37,777 bases of DNA from Ectothiorhodospiraceae bacterium WFHF3C12 (GCA_013519935.1 JACDUA010000044.1:1-37777), one strand, 5' to 3'. Positions 17,499-30,127 are shown, counted from the stretch's first letter. Notes: generated from the sequence alone by a model not told the origin. Program-made: numbers and translations.

Positions 17499-17538
17499 CG
17501 GGCCCCGCGGCATCGGTAATGGAATTCTCCGGGGCCCG
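17499..17538. repeat. 9-base GC inverted repeat in pncB leader
   Basis: CGGGCCCCG (17499-17507) and CGGGGCCCG (17530-17538) are perfect inverted repeats with a 22-base centre, located between the pncB promoter candidate and the pncB start. It could form a leader stem or a protein operator. It does not resemble the NrtR box that I know. Confidence 0.45.
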
Positions 17539-17556
17539 TGCGCTTGCCTCCTCGTG

Positions 17557-17585
17557 GGTATTGGTACTTTCTCGGGGGGAGTCAA
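17557..17585 (-). promoter_or_regulatory. Candidate promoter for pncB
   Basis: On the minus strand TTGACT (17585 to 17580) lies 17 bases from AATACC (17562 to 17557). The -35 is strong, five of six, and the -10 weak, three of six. It would give a leader of about 80 bases that includes the inverted repeat at 17499-17538. Confidence 0.35.
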
Positions 17586-17595
17586 GTGGGCGCGG

Positions 17596-18429
17596 TCACT
17601 GGCGCAGGCCTACGCCGCGGTGCAGCAGGAACAGACTGAAGGCCCCCAGCAGCCCGATGAAGAACAGAATCAGCAAATAGGCGGTGCCGATGGGAATGTC
17701 CGAGGCGCCAAGGAAACCGTACCGGAAGGCGTTGACCATATAGAGAATCGGGTTCGCCATCGACACGCCGCGCCAGACATCCGGCAACAGGCTGATGGAG
17801 TAGAACACGCCGCCGAGATAGGTAAGCGGCGTGAGAATGAACGTGGGCACGATGGCGATGTCATCGAACTTGCGCGCGAAGACGCCGTTGATGAATCCGC
17901 CCAGCGAGAACAGCACCGACGTCAGGAAGACCACCGAGATCGTGATCGCAATGTTGTGTATCCGCACGTCGGCGAACGCCGTGGCGATCAGCGTCACGAT
18001 CAGGCCGGTAAACAGGCCCCGGCCGACGCCGCCCGCCAGGTAGCCGATGAGGATGACGTAATTCGGCGTCGGCGAGACCAGTATCTCCTCGATGTGCTTC
18101 TGGAATTTCGCGCCGAAAAACGAGGAAACCACGTTGGAATAGGAGTTCGTAATCACCGACATCATAATGATGCCGGGCACGATGAACTCCATGTACGTGT
18201 AGCCTTCCATGGGGCCGATACGCGGGCCGATGAGATTGCCGAAGATCACGAAGTACAGCGTCATGGTGATCGCCGGCGGCAGCAGCGTCTGCAGCCATAT
18301 GCGCAGGTAGCGGTGGGTCTCCTTCCAGGCGATGGTCTTGAGCGCGACCAGGGTGTGGGCCATGTAGTCGCCGGCATCGCCACGGGCATCGTTCGCCCGC
18401 CCGGTTTCAAGGTCACGGATCTCCGTCAT
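17596..18429 (-). CDS. yadH: ABC-2 type transporter permease, YadH-like
   Basis: Inner-membrane permease of an ABC exporter. The 277-residue sequence has about six membrane helices. It closely follows E. coli YadH as I remember it, for example LQTLLPPAITMTLYFVIFGN, YMEFIVPGIIMMSVITNSYS, SSFFGAKFQKHIEEILVSPT, FDDIAIVPTFILTPLTYLGG and FRYGFLG. The substrate is not established. The start at 18429 overlaps the yadG stop (TGATG on this strand) and has GGAGG upstream. It adds about 22 residues before MAHTLVALKTIAWKE, where the E. coli-like sequence begins, so ATG 18363 is a possible alternative. It forms a two-gene operon with yadG. Confidence 0.9.
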   Translation of the reverse strand: MTEIRDLETGRANDARGDAGDYMAHTLVALKTIAWKETHRYLRIWLQTLLPPAITMTLYFVIFGNLIGPRIGPMEGYTYMEFIVPGIIMMSVITNSYSNVVSSFFGAKFQKHIEEILVSPTPNYVILIGYLAGGVGRGLFTGLIVTLIATAFADVRIHNIAITISVVFLTSVLFSLGGFINGVFARKFDDIAIVPTFILTPLTYLGGVFYSISLLPDVWRGVSMANPILYMVNAFRYGFLGASDIPIGTAYLLILFFIGLLGAFSLFLLHRGVGLRQ

Positions 18430-19361
18430 CAGGCCTCCGCACCGGCTCGGTCGAGCATGCGCACGAATAGCTCCTCCAGGCGGTTGGCCTTGTTCTTCAT
18501 GCTGTCAACGCGCACACCCTGGGCGCCCAGCGCCGCGAACAGATCGGTGAGGTTCTGGCTGCGGTCCAGGACCACCTCCAGAGAGCCGTCGTCGAGCACC
18601 TGTGGATGATAGTCCGACAACTCGGTCAGCTCGGCGGGCGCCGAGGAGACGTCCAGGATGAAGCTCTGGGTGCTGAGCTGGCGCAGCAGGCTGCGCACAT
18701 CGGTATTCTCGATGATCCGCCCCTCGTCGATGATGGCGATGTGCCGGCACAGCGACTCGGCTTCCTCCAGGTAATGCGTGGTTAGAATAATGGTGGTGCC
18801 CTCGGCGTTGATCTTGCGCAGGAATTCCCACATGGAGCGGCGCAGCTCGATATCCACGCCGGCGGTCGGCTCGTCCAGGATCAGCAGGCGGGGCTCATGG
18901 ACCAGTGCCCGGGCGATCATCAGCCGTCGCTTCATGCCGCCGGACAGGGTCCGGGACACGGCGTTGCGCTTGCTCCACAGGCCGAGCTCTCGCAGGTAAC
19001 GCTCGGCCCGCACCGCGGCCTGACGCCGGGGGAGGCCGTAGTAGCCGGCCTGGTTCAGCACGATCTGGCGGACGCTCTCGAAACCGTTGAAGTTGAACTC
19101 CTGGGGTACCAGTCCGATCTCGCGCTTCGCCCGCCAGGGCTCGCGGTCCAGGTCGTGACCGAAGACGCTGACCGCGCCGCCGCTCTTGCGTACCAGGGTA
19201 CTGACGATGCCGATGATGGTGGATTTGCCCGCGCCGTTGGGCCCGAGCAGGGCGAAGAATTCGCCCGTTGCCACGTCGAGGTCAACACCGCGCAGCGCTA
19301 CGACGCCGCCGCCGTAGGTCTTGGTGAGGTTACGCAACGACAATGCCTGGGGGCTGGTCAT
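18429..19361 (-). CDS. yadG: ABC transporter ATP-binding protein, YadG-like
   Basis: ATPase subunit of the exporter whose permease follows. In 310 residues: Walker A GPNGAGKST, Q-loop LVPQEFNFN, signature TLSGGMKRRLMIARAL, Walker B RLLILDEPTAGVD and H-loop TTHYLEEAE. The C-terminal KNKANRLEELFVRMLDRAG is typical of YadG. The frame is open to 19445, but ATG 19361 (MTSPQALSLRNLTKTYGG) was chosen. It matches the family N-terminus, and a promoter candidate at 19402-19430 would put the RNA start about 34 bases upstream of it. It is divergent from carAB, separated by a short control region. Confidence 0.92.
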   Translation of the reverse strand: MTSPQALSLRNLTKTYGGGVVALRGVDLDVATGEFFALLGPNGAGKSTIIGIVSTLVRKSGGAVSVFGHDLDREPWRAKREIGLVPQEFNFNGFESVRQIVLNQAGYYGLPRRQAAVRAERYLRELGLWSKRNAVSRTLSGGMKRRLMIARALVHEPRLLILDEPTAGVDIELRRSMWEFLRKINAEGTTIILTTHYLEEAESLCRHIAIIDEGRIIENTDVRSLLRQLSTQSFILDVSSAPAELTELSDYHPQVLDDGSLEVVLDRSQNLTDLFAALGAQGVRVDSMKNKANRLEELFVRMLDRAGAEA

Positions 19362-19401
19362 CCTGATCTTCAAAGGCTCGCGGCTTCGGGTGAGACGGAC
19401 G

Positions 19402-19430
19402 ATGATATGCGGTCGCTGACACGGATTAAA
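19402..19430 (-). promoter_or_regulatory. Candidate promoter for yadGH
   Basis: On the minus strand TTTAAT (19430 to 19425) and TATCAT (19407 to 19402) are 17 bases apart. The -10 matches five of six positions. It supports the start of yadG at 19361. Confidence 0.4.
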
Positions 19431-19478
19431 AGGCGGACCGGCCATCCGCCTTCGCTATCGCGGTCCGCGGGACGGTAA

Positions 19479-19507
19479 TGGACACGGCAGTGTCCAGGCA
19501 GTAAAAT
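19479..19507 (+). promoter_or_regulatory. Strong sigma-70 promoter for the carAB leader
   Basis: TGGACA (19479-19484) and TAAAAT (19502-19507) each match five of six consensus positions and are separated by exactly 17 bases. The RNA start should fall at about 19513-19518, so the leader reading frame at 19518 would have almost no 5' untranslated region. It is one of the best promoter matches in the window. Confidence 0.65.
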
Positions 19508-19517
19508 CTTCGCCCCA

Positions 19518-19640
19518 ATGAACCGCGCACAAATCAGCGTCTTCGCCCCCGAAGACGGCACGGCTATCCGCAGACGGGAGGGCTTACAGAGCTCTCCCGT
19601 TTTTGCGAGATGGGCGGCGATCCGCCACAGGGGTGGCTGA
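19518..19640 (+). CDS. Putative carAB leader peptide, 40 aa
   Basis: A 40-codon frame from ATG 19518 to TGA 19638-19640. It begins with [14 protein letters not shown] and contains Arg at residues 3, 18, 19, 20, 31, 36 and 38. The triple Arg run (codons CGC, AGA, CGG at 19569-19577) abuts the left arm of the downstream terminator, and the rare codon TTA is residue 23. The frame runs through both the pause-like hairpin and the terminator. Its stop overlaps an ATG in the carA frame (TGATG). No ribosome site precedes it because the promoter lies too close, so it would be translated as a leaderless or near-leaderless message. The layout resembles pyrL of the E. coli pyrBI operon. Translation is inferred; the architecture is seen directly. 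Confidence 0.55.
   Translation: MNRAQISVFAPEDGTAIRRREGLQSSPVFARWAAIRHRGG
19538..19557 (+). promoter_or_regulatory. Pause-type hairpin in carAB leader
   Basis: CGTCTTCG (19538-19545) and CGAAGACG (19550-19557) form a perfect eight-base stem around a CCCC loop, about 20-25 bases after the predicted RNA start and 16 bases before the terminator stem. Attenuators commonly have such a first hairpin, which pauses polymerase so that a ribosome can catch up. Confidence 0.6.
19574..19604 (+). terminator. Rho-independent terminator (attenuator) upstream of carA
   Basis: ACGGGAGGGCT (19574-19584) pairs with AGCTCTCCCGT (19590-19600) to give an 11-base stem with one G-U pair and a five-base loop, followed directly by five T residues (19600-19604). 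It is the most canonical intrinsic terminator I see in the window. No plus-strand gene other than the leader frame lies between it and the promoter, so it should act as an attenuator of carAB. Confidence 0.75.
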
Positions 19641-19672
19641 TGTCCACTGCAAACCTTTCATTGGAGGGTGGT

Positions 19673-20815
19673 TTGGCTAAACCCGCGCTGCTCGCTCTCG
19701 AGGACGGGACATTGTACCGGGGCCTCGCCGTAGGCGCCGAAGGCCTGGTATCCGGCGAAGTGTGTTTCAACACCGCCATGAGCGGCTACCAGGAGATCTG
19801 CACGGATCCGTCCTACGCGCGGCAACTGGTCACGCTGACCTACCCGCACATCGGCAACGTCGGCGCCAACCCCATCGACGAGGAGTCCGACGGGGTCAAG
19901 CTGGCGGGGCTTATCGTGCGGGACGTGCCGCCCCTTCACAGCAACTGGCGTGCCCGCCAGTCACTGCCGGAGTACCTGCGCGCCAACGGCGTCGTGGCCA
20001 TCGCCGACATCGACACCCGCAGCCTGACCCGGCGCATCCGGGAGAAGGGCGCGCTCAACGGCTGCATCATGGCCGGCGAAGTGGACGAGGAGCGTGCCCT
20101 GGCCGCGGCTCGGGACTTCCCGGGGCTCAAGGGCATGGATCTCGCGCAGGAGCTTTCCGTGGCGGAGCCCTACGAGTGGCGGCTGGGCAGCTGGGACCTG
20201 GCCGACGGCCACTCCGAGCCGGCAGCGAAGACCGACGACGAGCTGCCGTTCCGGGTCGTCGCCTACGATTACGGCATCAAGCGCAACATACTGCGACTGC
20301 TGGTCGATCACGGTTGCCGCGTACGGGTCGTGCCGGCGCGGACCCCGGCCTCCGAGGTGCTGGCCATGGAGCCCGACGGCGTGTTTCTGTCCAACGGGCC
20401 CGGGGATCCCGAGCCCTGCGATTATGCCATCGAGGCCATCGCCGAGATCGTCGACAGGGACGTGCCCACCTTCGGCATCTGTCTCGGCCATCAGTTGCTC
20501 GGGCTCGCCTGCGGGGCGCGCTCGGTGAAGATGAAGTTCGGTCACCACGGTGCGAACCACCCGGTGCTGGACGTGGACGACGGCACGGTCATGATCTCCA
20601 GCCAGAATCACGGCTTTGCTATCGAGGAGGACAGCCTGCCCGGGAACCTGCGCGCGACCCATCGTTCGCTGTTCGACGGCACGCTGCAGGGGATCCATCG
20701 AACCGACCGGCCGGCGTTCAGCTTCCAGGGCCATCCGGAAGCCAGCCCGGGGCCGCGCGATGTCCGTCCCCTGTTCGCCCGCTTCGTCGAGTTGATGAAG
20801 CAGCGCGCGGCCTGA
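19673..20815 (+). CDS. carA: Carbamoyl-phosphate synthase small subunit
   Basis: Glutamine amidotransferase subunit that releases ammonia from glutamine for carbamoyl phosphate synthesis, used by arginine and pyrimidine pathways. The class I GATase site is visible: Cys270 in [14 protein letters not shown] (E. coli Cys269) and the His/Glu pair in [11 protein letters not shown]. The N-terminal half has [19 protein letters not shown]. The start is ambiguous. TTG 19673 has GGAGGGTGG just upstream and gives 380 residues (E. coli 382). ATG 19640 overlaps the leader-frame stop and gives 391. ATG 19610 gives 401 and lies close behind the terminator. Family length favours TTG; TGATG coupling favours 19640. 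carB follows after 56 bases. Confidence 0.95.
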   Translation: MAKPALLALEDGTLYRGLAVGAEGLVSGEVCFNTAMSGYQEICTDPSYARQLVTLTYPHIGNVGANPIDEESDGVKLAGLIVRDVPPLHSNWRARQSLPEYLRANGVVAIADIDTRSLTRRIREKGALNGCIMAGEVDEERALAAARDFPGLKGMDLAQELSVAEPYEWRLGSWDLADGHSEPAAKTDDELPFRVVAYDYGIKRNILRLLVDHGCRVRVVPARTPASEVLAMEPDGVFLSNGPGDPEPCDYAIEAIAEIVDRDVPTFGICLGHQLLGLACGARSVKMKFGHHGANHPVLDVDDGTVMISSQNHGFAIEEDSLPGNLRATHRSLFDGTLQGIHRTDRPAFSFQGHPEASPGPRDVRPLFARFVELMKQRAA

Positions 20816-20871
20816 ACCCGACAACCACTCGTTTCGGCACCCCTAAACCGGCGTCGACAATAGGCGAGAGC

Positions 20872-24089
<3,218 letters not shown>

Positions 24090-24093
<4 letters not shown>

Positions 24094-24566
24094 GCAAGAC
24101 GCCACTGACCGTCCGCGGCGCCGAGAAGCTCCGCGAGGAGCTGGACCGGCTGAAGTCCAGGGACCGCCCCCGGGTCATTCAGGCCATCGCCGAAGCGCGC
24201 GAGCACGGCGATCTCAAGGAAAACGCCGAGTATCATGCCGCCCGCGAGCAGCAGAGCTTCATCGAGGGGCGCATCGCCGAGATCGAGGGCAAGCTGTCCA
24301 ACGCCCAGGTCATCGACGTCACCACGCTGCCGGCCAACGGCAAGGTCGTGTTCGGCGTGACGGTGGACCTGGAGGACGTGGATAGCGAGAAAGCGGTCAC
24401 GTACCAGATCGTCGGCGAGGACGAGGCGGACATCAAACAGGGCCTGCTGTCCATCAACTCGCCCATCGCCCGGGCGCTGATTGGCAAGGAAGAGGGCGAC
24501 GTGGTGCAGGTTCAGGCACCCGGCGGGGTGCGCGAGTACGAGATCGTCGAGGTACGTTACGAGTAG
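24090..24566 (+). CDS. greA: Transcription elongation factor GreA
   Basis: Binds the RNA polymerase secondary channel and stimulates cleavage of backtracked transcripts. The 158 residues match E. coli GreA (158). The N-terminal coiled coil (about 8-75) includes [20 protein letters not shown] and the conserved [20 protein letters not shown] tip region with acidic residues. The C-terminal FKBP-like domain includes [18 protein letters not shown]-like sequence (here [20 protein letters not shown]). The start overlaps the carB stop (ATGA), so the gene is the last of the carAB-greA operon, the same order as in pseudomonads. It is convergent with yhbY, 29 bases away. Confidence 0.97.
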
Positions 24567-24595
24567 CCGGCTCTAACTGCGGGCTGGGGTCCATG

Positions 24596-24895
24596 CTAGG
24601 GCAGGGCGATGCGGTTGCCTTTCTTCTCGGGATTGGGGCGGTAGAGCAGCGCCACGTGACCGACCGACTGCACGAGCTCCGCGCCGAGCCGCTCCTCAAT
24701 GATCTCCACGAACTGCCGGCGCTCGTCCCGGTCGCCGGCCACCAGCTTGACCTTGACCAGCTCGTGGTCGCGCAGGGCGATATCGAGCTCGTTGAGCACG
24801 GCCTCCGAAAGCCCCGCGTTGCCCGTGCGCACCACGGGCTTGAGATGGTGACCGAGACGGCGCAGATGGTGCCGCTGGCTATCCGTCAGAGACAT
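24596..24895 (-). CDS. yhbY: RNA-binding protein YhbY (CRM domain)
   Basis: A 99-residue single CRM-domain protein that associates with pre-50S ribosomal particles. The fold signatures are LRRLGHHLKPVVRTGNAGLS, containing the GxxG-type loop, and the central ELVKVKLVAGDRDERR. The position, antisense between greA and rlmE, is conserved in gammaproteobacteria. The ATG at 24895 is only 11 bases from the divergent small membrane-protein gene. Its promoter candidate (24931-24958) therefore lies inside that neighbour. Confidence 0.93.
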   Translation of the reverse strand: MSLTDSQRHHLRRLGHHLKPVVRTGNAGLSEAVLNELDIALRDHELVKVKLVAGDRDERRQFVEIIEERLGAELVQSVGHVALLYRPNPEKKGNRIALP

Positions 24896-24906
24896 GGGAA
24901 GGACCT

Positions 24907-25185
24907 ATGCAGAACGATGATCGGGCGCGAAGTCTAGCACGCGAGCCCGGCACGGCAAGCCGCCGCGGTGGGTTCACCGACATCAAGCTGGAGCTGGGCG
25001 TCATCATGCTGATCTGTATTGCCGTCGGCATCGGCGTGCTGGCGCTGGATTACCCCAACTGGCTGGAGCTGCTGGTGCTGGGTGCCGTGGGCTTCGTCTG
25101 CGGTGGCTGGCTGGCGCTGCGCACCCGGAGCGTGGTGAGTGAGCAGGGCCGGCGGGAGGGTGAGCATGGCCCGGGGCAAGAGTAG
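24907..25185 (+). CDS. Small two-helix membrane protein, unknown function
   Basis: I do not recognise this 92-residue product. Residues 1-25 are polar and basic. Two hydrophobic helices follow at about 29-48 ([20 protein letters not shown]) and 52-72 ([20 protein letters not shown]), then a charged tail. ATG 24907 has GGAAGG upstream. The 3' end overlaps rlmE by 20 bases, which suggests translational coupling. The first 50 bases also hold the yhbY promoter candidate on the other strand. The helical pattern and overlap argue for a real gene, but the lack of a recognised family keeps confidence moderate. Confidence 0.6.
   Translation: MQNDDRARSLAREPGTASRRGGFTDIKLELGVIMLICIAVGIGVLALDYPNWLELLVLGAVGFVCGGWLALRTRSVVSEQGRREGEHGPGQE
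24931..24958 (-). promoter_or_regulatory. Candidate promoter for yhbY
   Basis: On the minus strand TTGCCG (24958 to 24953) and TAGACT (24936 to 24931) are 16 bases apart, with a TGC extended -10 before TAGACT. The hexamers are the same pair as in the ndk promoter candidate. The leader would be about 30 bases. Confidence 0.5.
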
Positions 25186-25795
25186 CGGCCGCTGGCTGCG
25201 GGAGCACTTCGACGACCCGTACGTCAAACAGGCCCAGCGCGAGGGGTATCGCTCCCGGGCCGTGTACAAGCTGCGCGAGATCGACGGCCGGGACCATCTG
25301 GTAAAGCCAGGCATGACAGTGGTGGACCTGGGTGCCGCGCCCGGCGGTTGGTGCCAGTACGCCGTCGAGCGCGTCGGTCCGAAGGGGCGCGTGGTGGGCC
25401 TGGACATCCTGGCGATGGACAGCGTCCCGGGGGCCGACCTGATACAGGCCGACTTCACGGCGGACGAGGCCCTGGAGGAGCTCGAACGGCTGCTCGATGG
25501 ACGTTCCGTCGACCTTGTACTCTCCGATATGGCGCCCAATATTAGCGGCATGGCCGCAGTGGATCAGCCCCGTTCCATGTATCTGGCGGAGCTGGCCCTC
25601 GATTTCTGTGAACGGGCGTTGAAACCCGGCGGGGATTTTTTGGTCAAGACATTCCAGGGCGAGGGATTCGATGAATACCTCAAGGCGTTGCGCGACAGAT
25701 TCCGCCGCGTTCAGTCGCGCAAGCCGAAGGCGTCACGGGATCGCAGTCGCGAGGTCTATCTGTTGGCCCGTCATCTGGACTGTAGTAATGTCTGA
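25166..25795 (+). CDS. rlmE: 23S rRNA 2'-O-methyltransferase RlmE (FtsJ/RrmJ)
   Basis: SAM-dependent enzyme that methylates the 2'-OH of U2552 in 23S rRNA during 50S maturation. With ATG 25166 the product has 209 residues, the same as E. coli. The SAM site is [15 protein letters not shown]. The catalytic K-D-K-E set is visible as Lys in [11 protein letters not shown], Asp in LVLSDMAPN, Lys in [10 protein letters not shown] and Glu in [10 protein letters not shown] longer frame from GTG 25139 exists, but GGGAGGG five bases before ATG 25166 and the family N-terminus decide the start. ftsH follows after 57 bases, the classical rlmE-ftsH pair. Confidence 0.97.
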   Translation: MARGKSSGRWLREHFDDPYVKQAQREGYRSRAVYKLREIDGRDHLVKPGMTVVDLGAAPGGWCQYAVERVGPKGRVVGLDILAMDSVPGADLIQADFTADEALEELERLLDGRSVDLVLSDMAPNISGMAAVDQPRSMYLAELALDFCERALKPGGDFLVKTFQGEGFDEYLKALRDRFRRVQSRKPKASRDRSREVYLLARHLDCSNV

Positions 25796-25852
25796 GTCAT
25801 CTATGTGCGCCGGCAGCGGGCCTGCCGGGCCGAATCATCGAGGTAGTCCGCT

Positions 25853-27778
<1,926 letters not shown>

Positions 27779-27787
27779 TGGACCATT

Positions 27788-27813
27788 GCCCGGCGGCGCC
27801 AGCGCCGCCGGGC
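27788..27813 (+). promoter_or_regulatory. 12-base GC hairpin between ftsH and folP
   Basis: GCCCGGCGGCGC (27788-27799) and GCGCCGCCGGGC (27802-27813) are perfect inverted repeats two bases apart. In practice this is an 11-base stem with a CCAG loop. There is no T tract after it. It starts ten bases after the ftsH stop and ends just before the GGGAGG ribosome site of folP. It could stabilise the ftsH 3' end, slow transcription or tune folP translation. Confidence 0.6.
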
Positions 27814-27831
27814 CGGGAGGAAATTTCCGCC

Positions 27832-28683
27832 GTGCTGGATTGTGCCGGCAAGCAGCTGAGCCTGGACGCGCCACAGGTAATGGGCGTCCTCAACGTCACC
27901 CCCGATTCGTTTTCCGACGGGGGTGATTTCGTTTCGACCTCCGCAGCCCTGGATCACGCCCGCGCGATGGTCGCGGCCGGCGCCGCGATCATCGACATCG
28001 GCGGCGAGTCCACCCGGCCGGGGGCGGACGAGGTGCCGGAGACCGAGGAGCTTCGGCGGGTCATACCGATCGTCGAGGCCCTCAGCGAGGCGCTGGACGT
28101 GCCGGTCTCCGTGGATACAACCAAGCCCGGCGTCATGCGCCGGGCGGCTGCCGCCGGCGCGGGTCTCGTCAACGACGTCCTCGCGCTGCGCGCGCCCGGC
28201 GCGCTGGAGACGATGGCCGAGCTGGAGGGTGTGCCGGTCTGCCTGATGCATATGCAGGGCACGCCGCGAACCATGCAGCGCGATCCCGAGTACGGCGACG
28301 TCGTCGCGGAGGTGCACGCATTTCTCGGCGAGCGAATTGCCGCCTGCGAGGCGGCCGGGATCGGGCGCGAGCGGCTGCTGGTCGACCCCGGTTTCGGATT
28401 CGGCAAGCATATGAACCATAACGCCGCGTTGCTCTGTCACCTGGAACGATTCCAGGATCTGGGCTGCCCGGTGCTGATCGGGCTGTCGCGCAAGTCCTTC
28501 ATCGGCAATATTCTGGATCTGCCGCCCAAGGAACGCGTCAGCGGCAGCGTGGCCGCGGCCGTGCTGGCGGCCTGGAAGGGTGCGCGGATCGTCCGCGCCC
28601 ACGACGTGGCCGAAACGGTTCAGGCGCTGCGGGTGGTCGACTTCGTTGCGCGGCACGGTGCAGGGGACGGGACGGTGCAATGA
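27832..28683 (+). CDS. folP: Dihydropteroate synthase
   Basis: Condenses p-aminobenzoate with hydroxymethyl-dihydropterin diphosphate in folate synthesis; it is the sulfonamide target. Signatures: [47 protein letters not shown], and GLSRKSFIG for substrate phosphate binding. The frame is open to ATG 27778, which touches the ftsH stop. GTG 27832 was chosen because GGGAGG lies 11 bases upstream, the intervening sequence is a hairpin, and the resulting 283 residues match E. coli FolP (282). The stop overlaps glmM (ATGA). Confidence 0.95.
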   Translation: MLDCAGKQLSLDAPQVMGVLNVTPDSFSDGGDFVSTSAALDHARAMVAAGAAIIDIGGESTRPGADEVPETEELRRVIPIVEALSEALDVPVSVDTTKPGVMRRAAAAGAGLVNDVLALRAPGALETMAELEGVPVCLMHMQGTPRTMQRDPEYGDVVAEVHAFLGERIAACEAAGIGRERLLVDPGFGFGKHMNHNAALLCHLERFQDLGCPVLIGLSRKSFIGNILDLPPKERVSGSVAAAVLAAWKGARIVRAHDVAETVQALRVVDFVARHGAGDGTVQ

Positions 28684-30032
28684 GCAGACGGTATTTCGGT
28701 ACGGACGGCATTCGCGGCCGGGTCGGCGAACCGCCGGTAACAGCGGATTTCATGCTCAAGCTCGGCTGGGCAGCCGGCCGGGTGCTCGGGCGGGGCACGC
28801 ACGATCGCATCCTGATCGGCAAGGACACCCGCATTTCCGGCTACATGTTCGAGTCGGCCCTGGAGGCGGGGCTGTCGGCCGCCGGCGTGGACATCCACCT
28901 GCTGGGGCCGATGCCGACGCCGGGCATCGCCTACCTCACCCGCACCCTGCGGGCCGCGGCCGGCATCGTCATCAGCGCCTCCCACAATCCCCATTACGAC
29001 AACGGCATCAAGTTCTTCTCCGCAGAGGGCTACAAGCTCGACGACGATGCCGAGGCCGCCATCGAGGCCATGCTGGACGAGCCGCTGTCGACCGTGGAAT
29101 CCCAGGCACTGGGGAAGGCCTTCAAGCTCCAGGACGGCGAAGGCCGGTACATCGAGTTCTGCAAGCGCGCCTTTCCGTCGCATCTGAGTCTGCGCGGCCT
29201 CAAGCTTGTGGTCGATGCGGCCAACGGTGCCGGATACCAGGTCGCGCCGGCCGTGTTCACCGAGCTGGGGGCCGAGGTTATTCCACTGGGCAACCAGCCT
29301 GACGGGGTCAACATCAACGTGGATTGCGGCGCGCTGCATCCGGAGGCGATGCGCGAGGCGGTGCTGGCCCAAGGGGCCGACGGGGGCATCGCCCTGGACG
29401 GGGACGGCGACCGGCTGATCATGGTCGACGGGCGCGGCGAGGTCGTCGACGGCGACGAGCTGCTCTATGTCATCGCCAGGGGCCGCTACGAGCGGCAGAT
29501 GCTGCGCGGGCCCGTGGTCGGCACGCTCATGTCCAATCTGGGGCTGGAGCTGGCGCTTCGCGAGCTCGACGTGCCCCTGGTGCGGGCCAGGGTCGGCGAC
29601 CGCTACGTGCTGGAGGCGCTGCGCGAGCATGACGGTGAGCTGGGCGGCGAATCCTCCGGTCATATTGTCTCCCTCGACAAGCAGACCACCGGCGACGGCA
29701 TCGTTTCCGCGCTGCAGGTGCTGGAAGTGATGGTCGAAAGCGGAGTGGGTCTGGCCGATGCGGTCAGCGGCATGCAGAAGACCCCCCAGCACATGATCAA
29801 CGTCGCCATGGCGCGCGGGACCCGCATCGATGACATGCCGGAGGTGGCCTCGGCCGTTAGCGAGGTGGAGGCGGAGCTCGGTGCCGACGGCCGGGTGCTG
29901 CTGCGCCCCTCGGGCACCGAGCCGGTGGTCCGGGTCATGGTGGAGGGTGTGGACCGGGACCGTGTCGTCCGGCTCGCCGAGCAACTGGCCAGCCGGGTCG
30001 AAACCGCGCTGGCCGCGGCTGCCGGAGCCTGA
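28680..30032 (+). CDS. glmM: Phosphoglucosamine mutase
   Basis: Interconverts glucosamine-6-phosphate and glucosamine-1-phosphate on the route to UDP-GlcNAc, peptidoglycan and LPS. The 450 residues match the family (E. coli 445). The phosphoserine is Ser101 in [17 protein letters not shown] (E. coli Ser102). The metal site is DGDGDR. The sugar-specificity loop region is [10 protein letters not shown], and the phosphate-binding loop is [13 protein letters not shown]. The N-terminus [13 protein letters not shown] is diagnostic. The start overlaps folP, and a hairpin follows the stop directly. Confidence 0.97.
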   Translation: MSRRYFGTDGIRGRVGEPPVTADFMLKLGWAAGRVLGRGTHDRILIGKDTRISGYMFESALEAGLSAAGVDIHLLGPMPTPGIAYLTRTLRAAAGIVISASHNPHYDNGIKFFSAEGYKLDDDAEAAIEAMLDEPLSTVESQALGKAFKLQDGEGRYIEFCKRAFPSHLSLRGLKLVVDAANGAGYQVAPAVFTELGAEVIPLGNQPDGVNINVDCGALHPEAMREAVLAQGADGGIALDGDGDRLIMVDGRGEVVDGDELLYVIARGRYERQMLRGPVVGTLMSNLGLELALRELDVPLVRARVGDRYVLEALREHDGELGGESSGHIVSLDKQTTGDGIVSALQVLEVMVESGVGLADAVSGMQKTPQHMINVAMARGTRIDDMPEVASAVSEVEAELGADGRVLLRPSGTEPVVRVMVEGVDRDRVVRLAEQLASRVETALAAAAGA

Positions 30033-30055
30033 CGGCAAACGCCTGGCGTTTGCCG
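30033..30055 (+). terminator. 10-base hairpin directly after glmM
   Basis: CGGCAAACGC (30033-30042) and GCGTTTGCCG (30046-30055) form a perfect ten-base stem with a CTG loop, starting one base after the glmM stop. An AT-rich stretch follows, but not a run of T, so it may be a weak terminator or an mRNA-stabilising 3' end. A promoter candidate for tpiA lies immediately downstream. Confidence 0.5.
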
Positions 30056-30061
30056 CGCGAA

Positions 30062-30090
30062 TTGATTTAACCCACCGGCAACGTTAAGCT
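30062..30090 (+). promoter_or_regulatory. Candidate promoter for tpiA-secG
   Basis: TTGATT (30062-30067) and TAAGCT (30085-30090) are 17 bases apart in the AT-rich glmM-tpiA gap. The -35 matches four of six positions and the -10 three. The RNA would start near 30097. Confidence 0.4.
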
Positions 30091-30127
30091 TGCCGCCGTT
30101 TTCAAACGCCCGAATCGGAACAAAGGC

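Noticed and set aside
16672-18609. Plus-strand open frame of 645 codons across pncB, yadH and yadG
   Set aside because: It spans three well-supported minus-strand genes and their intergenic gap. The low-complexity His/Asp/Arg-rich composition indicates a codon-bias shadow.
19762-20871. Upstream extension of carB through carA in another frame
   Set aside because: This stretch overlaps carA out of frame. ATG 20872 starts the conserved CarB N-terminus and gives exactly the expected 1073 residues.
30033-30055. glmM 3' hairpin considered as a clear intrinsic terminator
   Set aside because: The stem is strong, but no run of T follows it, so it is listed only as a tentative terminator or mRNA-end structure.
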